From positions 1-8,931 of the forward strand of contig CAZDCK010000055.1 in NCBI GenBank assembly GCA_964503965.1: DNA of 8,931 bases, read 5' to 3'. This DNA is from Eutrophocola sp964503965. GTDB taxonomy: Bacteria > Pseudomonadota > Gammaproteobacteria > Pseudomonadales > Pseudohongiellaceae. A program made the position numbers and the translations under genes. The notes below the pieces were generated by a model. It saw only the letters and a program-made list of their open reading frames with translations, was not told where the DNA came from and did not search any database. Positions within the stretch are counted from its first letter, which is position 1. Every line of letters starts with the position of its first letter. Positions 1 to 6,261 of this stretch are shown here, in pieces.

Positions 1-3
1 AAT

Positions 4-78
4 TGGCTGGGGTGGTAGGATTCGAACCTACGCATGACGGAGTCAGAGTCCGTTGCCTTACCGCTTGGCTACACCCCA
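4..78 (-). tRNA. tRNA-Gln (anticodon CTG), complete with encoded CCA
   Basis: Read on the minus strand this folds as a standard cloverleaf. The acceptor stem is TGGGGTG paired with CACCCCA. The D-arm has the AAGCGGTAAGG loop, the anticodon stem is ACGGA/TCCGT around loop CTCTGAC, and the T-arm carries GGTTCGAATCC. The anticodon is CTG, which decodes the glutamine codon CAG. The 3' CCA is encoded and lies three bases from the window edge, so any terminator or following tRNA gene is outside the view. A decayed copy lies immediately upstream, which suggests the gene was once part of a tandem pair or array. Confidence 0.97.
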
Positions 79-122
79 GTAGCAGGTATCTTTCTGTTCG
101 AATCCGTTGCGGATCCGTCTTT

Positions 123-169
123 CCTAACGCATGACTGGAGCCGTTGCCTTAGCGCTTGGCTACACCCCG
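123..169 (-). pseudogene. Degraded second copy of tRNA-Gln, anticodon loop lost
   Basis: The 33 bases at 141-173 match 50-82 (the 5' half of the intact tRNA plus flank) at 31 positions. Beyond that, CTCC(A)GTCATGCGT(T)AGG aligns with the tRNA's variable region, with two single-base insertions. The seven bases ACTCTGA, which make up most of the anticodon loop including the anticodon, are missing. One of the two conserved D-loop Gs has become C, and no matching 3' acceptor strand or T-arm follows. It therefore cannot make a tRNA. Most likely it is a decayed tandem duplicate. A scar left by an integrated element is less likely, because the 5' half is duplicated and no integrase is seen nearby. 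Confidence 0.75.
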
Positions 170-369
170 GTAGATCAGAGAGGTTTCGAAGCAGGCATAT
201 CAGTTTTGCCCGTATTTTCGAAGGCCGCAATCCTACTAAGATTGATGGCATTTTTCCAGTTTTTCCGCCCTTTATCTTTTCCCGTCATGTGATTTAATGG
301 GAGAAGATTCATTCTGAGTCTCGGGATACCCCGTAAACCCCGTTTTTTTAACAGTTTTTCAGGTGAAGT

Positions 370-1789
370 GTGGGCCAGGAAATAGATTCCAGTATTTTTT
401 ACGCAGGCTGAACTGGAGCAGTTCAAACAACTTCTGAAGGAAGAAACAGGCCTTCTGGAAAGTATCTTTGAGCAATCCCTGTTTGCTCGGGAAGGTTATC
501 GTGCCGGTTTTGAACTGGAAGCCTGGCTACTGGATGCCACCGGCCATGCCGCACCGGATAATGAAGGTTTCCTCGCCAGCCTGGCAGACAGAAATGTCGT
601 CCCCGAACTCGCCACCTTCAATTTTGAAGTCAATGGTGACCCAGCCATCCTCAAGGGCGATGCACTGGAACAGATGTACAAGGGGCTCATGAAAAGCTGG
701 CAGCATTGTGGGGAAGTGGCAGCGGCAAGGGACGAGAAAATCCTCATGATCGGCACTCTTCCTCACTTGCGTGAAAGCGATCTCAACATGGACAACATGT
801 CCGATATGTCCCGCTACAAAGCCCTCAATCGCCAGGTCTTTAAAATGCGGGATTTCAAACCCCTGCACCTGCACATTACCGGCCGGGATGTCATGGACAC
901 ACACAAGAATGACGTCATGCTGGAGGCTGCTACCACTTCTTTCCAGATCCATTTCCAGATACCGCTGGAGCAAGCCGTCAATGTCTTTAATGCCTCGTTG
1001 GCCTGCTCAGCGCCGATGGTTGCTGTCTCTGCCAATTCCCCCTATCTGTTTGGAAAAGACCTGTGGGATGAAACCCGCATTCCCCTGTTTGAACAGAGTG
1101 TGGAAGTGGGTGATCCGAAACATCGACGGGTCGGATTTGGCAACGCTTACCTGAAGAGATCCCTGTTTGAATGTTTTGCAGAAAACCTTGCTGATTACCC
1201 GGTGCTACTGCCGCTGGTTAATGATGAATCCCTGGAAAAACTGACCCGCCTGAAATTTCACAATGGCACAATCTGGCGCTGGAACAGGCCATTAATCGAT
1301 TTCGACAAAGACAACCATCCCCATTTGCGCATAGAACACAGGGTAGTTCCTTCAGGACCTACCATCCATGACAGTTTTGCCAATGCCGCTTGTTATTAGG
1401 GGCTCACCCATGGACTTGCCCTGCAGTATGGCAATATAGCCACCCAACTGCCCTTTGAAGATGCCAGGACAGCATTTTACGACTGTGCGCGTTATGGGCT
1501 TGATGCGTCCATCCAATGGCTTGAAGGAAAAACCTGGCTGGTCCGGGAGCTGATTCTGGAAGAATTACTCCCCCTGGCCCGCGAGGGACTGGCGGACCTT
1601 GAAGTAGCCCCGCCAAGCATTAATCACTGGCTGGATACCATACAGGCCAGGGCGCAGAATGCACAGAATGGTGCTGCCTGGCAGCGTGGCTGGGTTGCCA
1701 GGCATGGCCATGACATGAATGCCCTGGTGAACCGTTACTATGAATTACAGCAAAGCGAATCACCGGTACACGAATGGCCCTTGTCCTGA
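370..1789 (+). pseudogene. Broken GCS2-family glutamate-cysteine ligase-like gene (frameshift plus internal stop)
   Basis: The conceptual protein, about 472 residues, belongs to the glutamate-cysteine ligase type 2 group of ATP-dependent carboxylate-amine ligases. This rests on an early acidic segment (FELEAW, about 47-52, then FNFEVNGDP about 83-91), a HLHITGRD strand, a TTSFQIHFQ strand, VSANSPYLFG and RIEHRVVPSGPT. Two lesions interrupt it. The only plausible start is GTG at 370 (reading MGQEIDSSIF), and that frame joins the main frame (TQAELEQFK) only if one T is dropped from the T6 run at 395-400. The main frame itself has no ATG, GTG or TTG between its upstream TAG at 383 and codon 674. 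A TAG at 1397-1399 (codon 343) then interrupts it, after which the same frame stays well conserved to the TGA at 1787. The longest ATG-started piece is 674-1399. Recent inactivation is most likely; two sequencing errors are possible. The substrate is unknown, and family membership does not prove glutathione synthesis. Confidence 0.8.
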
Positions 1790-2891
1790 CCCGTATCGAC
1801 TGCTAAAAAAATACACCGGAATAACTATTCTCCAGAGAATTAACACCATTCCCGAGGGTCTGCTGGACTGCTCTCCCGAAGAGCTGATTACAATAGTCCC
1901 CGATACCACATTGATTGAACTGGAAGGACGTAATAAAACACCACTGTTCCTGTCCGTGCTGCTTCATGGTAACGAACCGACCGGTCTGGTGGTGGCCCAG
2001 AACATTCTCAGACAATACCAGCAAAGCGGCCTTCCCCGATCGATCCTGCTATTTATCGGCAATGTCAAAGCCGCCAGCCAGGGACGTCGTCGTCTTGACG
2101 ACCAGCCCGATTACAACCGGATTTGGCTGGAAAGCCGGGTGAAACATGAATCAGGCATTCACCTTGAGATCGCCGCTCTGCTGCATGAACTGGCCAGGCG
2201 CCCTCTCTTTGCTTCCATCGATATTCATAACAATACCGGTATAAACCCTCACTATGCCTGTATTAACCGCCTGGATGCCCAGTTCCTGAACCTGGCCCGT
2301 CAATTTTCACGAACTGTCATCTATTTCGTTCAGCCCGGAGGGGTGCAAAGCAAAGCCTTTGCGCATTTGTGTCCATCAGTCACCCTCGAATGTGGCAAGG
2401 TGGGAGATGAATTCGGTATTCAACGCGCTACCACCTTTGTGGACGAAATACTCAACCTGGATACCATCCCTGATACCGAAGTGAATGATGACGACATTGA
2501 CCTGTTCCACACCCTGGCTGTCGTCAAGGTACCCGATGAAGTGACATTGAGTTTTGATGACAGCGACACCGACATCCGCTTCATCCCCGGCATGGAAACC
2601 CTGAATTTCGAGGAAATCCCGGCAGGAACCACACTCGCCAGGATTCGTGAAAACGTCGAGCATCCCTTGCTGGTAATGAATGAGACGGGAGAGAAAATTA
2701 CCGGGGACGTGTTTGATGTCAGCAACGGTGAACTGGTAAACATCAAGCCACTGATGCCCTCCATGCTCACCCTGGATGAAAAGGTCATCCGGCAGGACTG
2801 CCTGTGCTATGTCATGGAACGCTACCAGATCGCTATGGGAGAGAAATTTACGGATGACGACAGGCCCGTGTGGGTGGAGAATGACGAATGA
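1740..2891 (+). CDS. M14-type zinc deacylase, succinylglutamate desuccinylase/aspartoacylase family
   Basis: This 383-residue protein has the zinc and catalytic signatures of the AstE/aspartoacylase branch of carboxypeptidase-like hydrolases. HGNEP at 76-80 gives the first zinc ligands (H76, E79), NR at 126-127 fits the substrate-carboxylate-binding pair, DIHNNTG at 161-167 gives the third ligand (H163), and TLECGK places the likely catalytic glutamate at E217. Such enzymes cleave an N-acyl group from an amino acid or similar small molecule. Residues after about 260 look like the beta-rich C-terminal domain of the family. The ATG at 1740 is the only usable start in the frame and has GGTGA nine bases upstream. 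It lies inside the end of the ligase-like gene, a 50-base overlap that implies a shared transcript and translational coupling. No lesion is visible. The substrate cannot be named, and AstE itself is unlikely because no arginine succinyltransferase pathway genes are near. Confidence 0.85.
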   Translation: MNYSKANHRYTNGPCPDPYRLLKKYTGITILQRINTIPEGLLDCSPEELITIVPDTTLIELEGRNKTPLFLSVLLHGNEPTGLVVAQNILRQYQQSGLPRSILLFIGNVKAASQGRRRLDDQPDYNRIWLESRVKHESGIHLEIAALLHELARRPLFASIDIHNNTGINPHYACINRLDAQFLNLARQFSRTVIYFVQPGGVQSKAFAHLCPSVTLECGKVGDEFGIQRATTFVDEILNLDTIPDTEVNDDDIDLFHTLAVVKVPDEVTLSFDDSDTDIRFIPGMETLNFEEIPAGTTLARIRENVEHPLLVMNETGEKITGDVFDVSNGELVNIKPLMPSMLTLDEKVIRQDCLCYVMERYQIAMGEKFTDDDRPVWVENDE

Positions 2892-3010
2892 ACAAAAGGA
2901 TAAAAGGCAGCATCCTTCGCCTGGGATTAACCCTCAGGGGTGTCATTTGGGCTTATGCTTGAATTTGATGGTCAGATAAACACAATCCCTTCGGCTATCT
3001 CGAATACTTC

Positions 3011-3038
3011 CTCTTGTATCCTGCCTCTTGTCTCCTGC
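3011..3038 (+). repeat. Tandem 14-base duplication inside the left repeat copy
   Basis: CTCTTGTATCCTGC is followed directly by CTCTTGTCTCCTGC, differing at one of 14 positions. In the right repeat copy the second unit is only partly present, so the unit number or a deletion distinguishes the two copies. Confidence 0.8.
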
Positions 3039-3097
3039 ATCTTTTTAATCCCTGGATGATGGTCCTGCGGACCTCTTTCGGCCCAAGTGAATCGCGA

Positions 3098-3128
3098 CCT
3101 TTATCCTTTATCCTTTATCCTTTATCCT
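3098..3128 (+). repeat. Heptanucleotide tandem repeat CCTTTAT, 4.4 units
   Basis: Four perfect CCTTTAT units plus CCT end 28 bases before the CNNM start codon and form the right end of the left repeat copy. The matching end of the other copy (about 4247-4266, read in reverse) is a degenerate version. Because it sits in the leader or promoter region of the CNNM gene, a change in unit number would alter spacing there; whether it varies is unknown. Confidence 0.9.
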
Positions 3129-3156
3129 CACCTTAAATGCATTTTCCTAATTCTCA

Positions 3157-4227
3157 ATGACACTTCTCGTCGTTTATATCGCTATCGCCCTGGTATTTTC
3201 ATTCCTTTGCTCCATTGCCGAGGCAGTTATTCTCAGTGTAACTACACCCTATATCGCGCTTCTTGAAAAGGATGGTCATAAATCAGGTGAAGTCCTCAAA
3301 TCATTAAAAGAGGATATTAACCGTCCGCTTGCAGCGATTCTGACCCTGAATACGATTGCCCATACCATTGGTGCGGCAGGTGCAGGGGCCCAGGCCACTG
3401 CTGTTTTTGGGAATGCCTGGCTGGGTGTGTTCTCAGCGGTATTGACGTTAATGATCCTGGTATTTTCAGAAATCATTCCGAAAACCCTGGGAGCCCATTA
3501 CTGGACATCCCTGGCTCCAATTACGGCTTATGGACTCAAGTACCTGACTCTTGCACTGTATCCCTTCGTGCAGCTAGCAGTAAAACTCACGGGCAATATC
3601 ACGCATGATGAGAATACCCTGACAGGATTTAGCCGGGATGAATTTATGGTGATGGCTGAGCTCAGCGAAAGAGAGGGACAGTTGGCCACGCAGGAATCCA
3701 GGATTCTGCAAAACCTGTTACTACTCCGGACAACCATCGTCAAGGCTGCCATGACTCCGCGAACCGTTGTGTTTTCCTTACCCCAGTCCCTGAAAGTGGA
3801 GGAGTTCTTTCACAAGCATGACCAGTGCCGCTTCAGCCGGATTCCTATTTATTCAGATACACCGGAACACATCACTGGATTTGTCCTCAAGGATGACATT
3901 CTCCTCGCCCAGGCCCGGGGTAACAGTGACAACAGGCTGGAACAGTACCAGCGAGAGCTTACTGTCGTGCTGGATTTTCTTTCCCTGTCCCAGGTGTTTG
4001 AGGCCTTGCTGACTGATCGGGCCCATATTGCCCTGGTAGTGAATGAGTATGGAGATATGGAGGGGATCATTACCCTGGAAGATCTTATTGAAACCATGCT
4101 GGGTCTTGAAATCGTGGATGAAAAAGACCGGGACGTGGATATGCAGAAGGTGGCGCGAAGTCTCTGGAGAAAGCGGGCAAAAGCCATGGGGCTTGATGAT
4201 TCGGAGCCGGAAGAGATTTCATCCTGA
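3157..4227 (+). CDS. CNNM (DUF21) transmembrane protein with paired CBS domains
   Basis: The 356-residue protein has an N-terminal CNNM/DUF21 membrane domain with hydrophobic segments near 1-24, 58-82, 88-108 and 120-144. It carries the family motifs AEAVILSV (21-28) and SEIIPKTLG (104-112). Two CBS domains follow, roughly 200-250 (MTPRTVV to GFVLKDD) and 270-320 (NEYGDMEGIITLEDLIE). Related proteins are implicated in Mg2+ or other divalent cation transport, with the CBS pair binding adenosine nucleotides, so an inner-membrane ion transport or sensing role is likely. It ends about 35 residues after the second CBS domain with a basic and then acidic tail and has no CorC/HlyC C-terminal domain, making it a short form. 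The ATG at 3157 begins the membrane domain directly; no clear ribosome binding site precedes it. It is alone on its strand and bracketed by repeat copies. Confidence 0.9.
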   Translation: MTLLVVYIAIALVFSFLCSIAEAVILSVTTPYIALLEKDGHKSGEVLKSLKEDINRPLAAILTLNTIAHTIGAAGAGAQATAVFGNAWLGVFSAVLTLMILVFSEIIPKTLGAHYWTSLAPITAYGLKYLTLALYPFVQLAVKLTGNITHDENTLTGFSRDEFMVMAELSEREGQLATQESRILQNLLLLRTTIVKAAMTPRTVVFSLPQSLKVEEFFHKHDQCRFSRIPIYSDTPEHITGFVLKDDILLAQARGNSDNRLEQYQRELTVVLDFLSLSQVFEALLTDRAHIALVVNEYGDMEGIITLEDLIETMLGLEIVDEKDRDVDMQKVARSLWRKRAKAMGLDDSEPEEISS

Positions 4228-4246
4228 GAAAAGGCAGCAAGGAAAT

Positions 4247-4397
4247 CAGGATAGAAGATAAAGATGGGAAAAAGAGGTCCGGAGGACTGTTATCCGGCGT
4301 TCTTGCGGATGCAGGAGACAAGAGGCAGGAGGAAATAATAGAGATAATACCCTTGACGGAAAAATTCAGGCGAACCATCCTGCCTTTTATCCTTTTG
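4247..4397 (-). repeat. Right copy of the MITE-like repeat, inverted
   Basis: In reverse complement this region repeats the blocks of the left copy in the same order, from CAAAAGGATAAAAGGCAG (4397 down to 4380), through the 23-base exact block (4308-4330) and the AAAGAGGTCCGGAGGAC block (4271-4287), to a decayed GGATAAA-like end near 4247. It is shorter than the left copy because inner sequence is missing. It fills the gap between the convergent CNNM and yaiI genes. Its outer end runs into the yaiI coding frame and provides that gene's stop codon. Confidence 0.72.
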
Positions 4398-4866
4398 ATC
4401 CTTTCATCCCTTTATGCCCTGCTCCCGACTTCGCGAGAACCCCGTCCAGATGATTCGCAAACGCCTGCCGATCCTGCTGATTCAGTGGCGGCGGTCCACC
4501 GCTGTGAATTCCGCTGCTGCGCATGGTGTCCATAAAATCCCGCATGTTCAGGCGTCCCCGAATATTATTGGCCGTAAACAACTCACCACGCGGGCTCAGG
4601 GCCAACGCTCCTTTCTCAATCACCTCTGCAGCCAGGGGAATATCGGCAGTAATAACCAGATCACCTTCATCAACCAATCTGACAATCTCATTGTCAGCCA
4701 CATCAAAGCCCTGTGCCACCTGCATTGCCCGGATATTTTTATCTGCAGGCGTACTCAGGGGCTGGTTCGCCACCAGGGTAAGCTCGATACCGGTTCGCCT
4801 TGCGGCCCGAAAAAGAATTTCCTTGATAACGCCCGGACAGGCGTCTGCATCAACCCAGATTTTCAT
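4387..4866 (-). CDS. yaiI: UPF0178 family protein, YaiI/YqxD type
   Basis: The 159-residue product starts MKIWVDADACPGVIKEIL, the hallmark N-terminus of the family, with the paired acidic residues D6 and D8. It also carries VADNEIVRLVDEGDLVITADIPLA, SPRGELFTANNI, RDFMDTMRSSG and GGPPPLNQQDRQAFANHLD blocks closely like E. coli YaiI. The fold resembles PIN/NYN nucleases with a metal-binding acidic cluster, but the cellular function is not established. The start at 4866 is preferred to an in-frame start 60 bases upstream because the family begins exactly at MKIW and because its ATG overlaps the cupin stop as ATGA, indicating translational coupling. The tail after the last conserved block (GHKGMKGSKG) is low-complexity, and its final codons and TAA lie in the inverted repeat. 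Confidence 0.93.
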   Translation of the reverse strand: MKIWVDADACPGVIKEILFRAARRTGIELTLVANQPLSTPADKNIRAMQVAQGFDVADNEIVRLVDEGDLVITADIPLAAEVIEKGALALSPRGELFTANNIRGRLNMRDFMDTMRSSGIHSGGPPPLNQQDRQAFANHLDGVLAKSGAGHKGMKGSKG

Positions 4867-5207
4867 GCTTCTGCTGCCCAAAAATGGACAGCCAGCCAGA
4901 CAGTCTCCCGGGTATCGTCCGTCCATGTCACCCGGTGTTTCCTGTGTGCCGGAATAAAGGTGTAGTCCCCTTCACGCATATGTAATTCTTCCTCTTCTTC
5001 GAAGGCCAGAATAGCCTCCCCTTTCACGACCATAACCCACTCGTTATCGGCCTGGTCATACCAGCCGGAAGCCGGACTGCTTTGGCCCTGCGAAATAATT
5101 CGTCTGATACTAATATTCGGACTATCGTGAAGCAGGCTCACAAGTTCCTCGGGAATGACGTTAGGAATACCTTCAAACAGGTTGCCGGACTGTTCATTGC
5201 TTTTCAT
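4863..5207 (-). CDS. Small single-domain cupin protein
   Basis: The 114-residue protein is one cupin barrel. Motif 1 spans GWYDQADNEWVMVVKG (48-63), keeping the E(X)6G half but with DQAD where many cupins have the metal-binding HxH. Motif 2 is GDYTFIPAHRKHRV (80-93), which retains two histidines. The acidic loop FEEEEELHMREG joins them. This WYDQ..EWV subgroup is common in bacteria and has no agreed function; metal binding through a changed ligand set, or small-molecule binding, is possible. The start at 5207 gives MKSNEQSG and has GGGGA about eight bases upstream. It overlaps the transporter stop by 14 bases and the yaiI start by four, so the three genes form one operon. A longer in-frame start inside the transporter gene would add about 60 unlikely residues. 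Confidence 0.85.
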   Translation of the reverse strand: MKSNEQSGNLFEGIPNVIPEELVSLLHDSPNISIRRIISQGQSSPASGWYDQADNEWVMVVKGEAILAFEEEEELHMREGDYTFIPAHRKHRVTWTDDTRETVWLAVHFWAAEA

Positions 5208-6105
5208 CGTGCTTTCCCCAGAAGCCTGCCAGCAGTGAGCCTGACAGGTTATGCCATAAACTGAACACAGCCCCGGGCAGGGTTGCGGCAGTTGTATAGA
5301 ACTGGGTAGCCAGTGCCACCCCCAGACCGGAGTTCTGCATACCCACTTCAATGGCCAGGGTTCGGCAGGTACTTTCTTCGTAACCAATCAATTTGCCCAG
5401 TCCATAGGCCCCACCAATACCCAGGGCGTTATGGGCCATCACGGCAAAAAACACCGCCACGCTCATAACTGCCAGGTTATCCCGGTTCAGGGCCACCACA
5501 ATGCCGATGATGACAACAATGGCCAGCACCGAGATCAGCGGGAGAATCCATTCCATCTTTTTCAATGACCCGCCAATCCAGGTATTAAGCAGAAGGCCAG
5601 CGACCACCGGTACGATAACGATTTGCAGTATGCTCAGCATCATATCCGTAATGGGCACATCAATGGCCTGGCCGAGATACACCCAGGTTAACAGAGGTGT
5701 CGCGACTACCGACAAAAGCGTGGACACCATGGTCAGGGAAATCGATAAGGCCAGGTTACCCCTGGCCAGGTAACAGATCACATTGGAGGCCGTGCCGCCG
5801 GGACAGCATCCCACGAGAACAAGGCCTGTCATCAATGACGAATCCATGGAAAGACCGAGAGCAATCAGGAAAGCCGCCAGCGGCATCAACAGGAACTGCA
5901 TGAGCGTGCCTACGATGATTTTTCCCGGGGTTTTCAGCACATCGCGAAAGCTGTCCATGGTCAGTGTCAATCCCATGCTGAACATGATCAGGGTAAGCAG
6001 TGGGACGATGGCATCACCCATTGGGGTGAACATACCCGGTGCAATATAGGCCGCCGCGGCAGCAACAATGGCCAGCAGAGGAAAAAATCGGGTTATCAGA
6101 ATCAT
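5194..6105 (-). CDS. Bile acid:sodium symporter (BASS) family transporter
   Basis: The 303-residue inner-membrane protein is hydrophobic throughout, with roughly nine to ten membrane segments. It has the BASS landmarks: MFSMGLTLT (41-49), GCCPGGTASNVI (99-110) in one broken-helix region, and EVGMQNSGLGVALA (253-266) in the other. Family members couple Na+ entry to uptake of organic acids such as bile acids, pantothenate, pyruvate or other 2-keto acids; the substrate here cannot be read from sequence. The ATG at 6105 is chosen because MILITRFFPLLAIV leads straight into the first membrane helix. A TTG at 6156 would add 17 polar residues and cannot be excluded, since neither start has a strong ribosome binding site. 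It is first in an operon with the overlapping cupin gene and yaiI. Confidence 0.9.
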   Translation of the reverse strand: MILITRFFPLLAIVAAAAAYIAPGMFTPMGDAIVPLLTLIMFSMGLTLTMDSFRDVLKTPGKIIVGTLMQFLLMPLAAFLIALGLSMDSSLMTGLVLVGCCPGGTASNVICYLARGNLALSISLTMVSTLLSVVATPLLTWVYLGQAIDVPITDMMLSILQIVIVPVVAGLLLNTWIGGSLKKMEWILPLISVLAIVVIIGIVVALNRDNLAVMSVAVFFAVMAHNALGIGGAYGLGKLIGYEESTCRTLAIEVGMQNSGLGVALATQFYTTAATLPGAVFSLWHNLSGSLLAGFWGKHDEKQ

Positions 6106-6208
6106 CTCAACTATGTCGACTGGCCAGAAATGGGAAATCGTCTCCTGGTCCTTCAATGGGCAATCAATCTTTCAAGGACTGGCTGGATGTTAAGAGGGGA
6201 ATCAGATA

Positions 6209-6237
6209 ATAACAAGGCGTACACGGTATACTGCCAA
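6209..6237 (-). promoter_or_regulatory. Possible sigma-70 promoter for the transporter-cupin-yaiI operon
   Basis: On the minus strand TTGGCA (6237-6232) lies 17 bases from TGTTAT (6214-6209), matching the consensus boxes at five and four of six positions. It is in the divergent gap, about 100 bases before the preferred transporter start. A TATACT on the plus strand at 6227-6232 overlaps it and could be the -10 box of the small divergent gene, but it lacks a good -35 box. This is pattern matching only. Confidence 0.25.
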
Positions 6238-6261
6238 AAACTACCGGACAGGAATATTTGA

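Larger units (their letters stand above)
2893..3128 (+). repeat. Left copy of a MITE-like non-coding repeat
   Basis: This region begins two bases after the deacylase stop codon and fills most of the gap before the CNNM gene. It starts CAAAAGGATAAAAGGCAG (2893-2910) and ends in a CCTTTAT array, so the ends are inverted versions of the same GGATAAA-type motif. Segments 2893-2910, 3019-3041 and 3061-3078 recur in reverse complement and in mirrored order at 4380-4397, 4308-4330 and 4271-4287 (18/18, 23/23 and about 16/17 matches). Weaker similarity joins the blocks, including TTCGCCTG followed by a TCA(G/A)GGGT block. The inner sequence GGTCCTGCGGACC can form a small hairpin. This copy is longer than the right one, with about 60 extra bases. 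No coding frame is convincing. Confidence 0.75.

Noticed and set aside
34..297. Open frame of 87 codons on the plus strand across the tRNA region
   Set aside because: It runs through the antisense strand of the tRNA-Gln and its decayed copy, has no recognisable domain, and exists only because those sequences lack stops in that frame.
325..349. Terminator-like CGGG ... CCCG followed by T7
   Set aside because: The stem is only about four pairs with a long loop, and no plus-strand gene lies just upstream that would need it.
395..400. Programmed frameshifting at the T6 run
   Set aside because: A T6 run can slip, but there is no stimulatory structure in view and the same gene also has an in-frame stop, so simple decay or error is more economical.
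527..973. Long open frame (148 codons) antisense to the ligase-like gene
   Set aside because: It mirrors the codon structure of the conserved ligase frame and shows no motif or ribosome binding site.
4228..4386. Rho-independent terminator between the convergent CNNM and yaiI genes
   Set aside because: The small GGTCC/GGACT hairpin is weak and not followed by a T run on either strand; the region is better explained as a repeat copy.
2893..4397. Composite transposon carrying the CNNM gene
   Set aside because: The flanking inverted copies fit the layout, but they encode no transposase, are diverged from each other, and no target duplication could be identified, so only a repeat pair is claimed.
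4867..4926. Twenty-residue N-terminal extension of YaiI
   Set aside because: It lies inside the cupin gene, is unlike the family, and the ATGA overlap at 4866 gives a natural coupled start.
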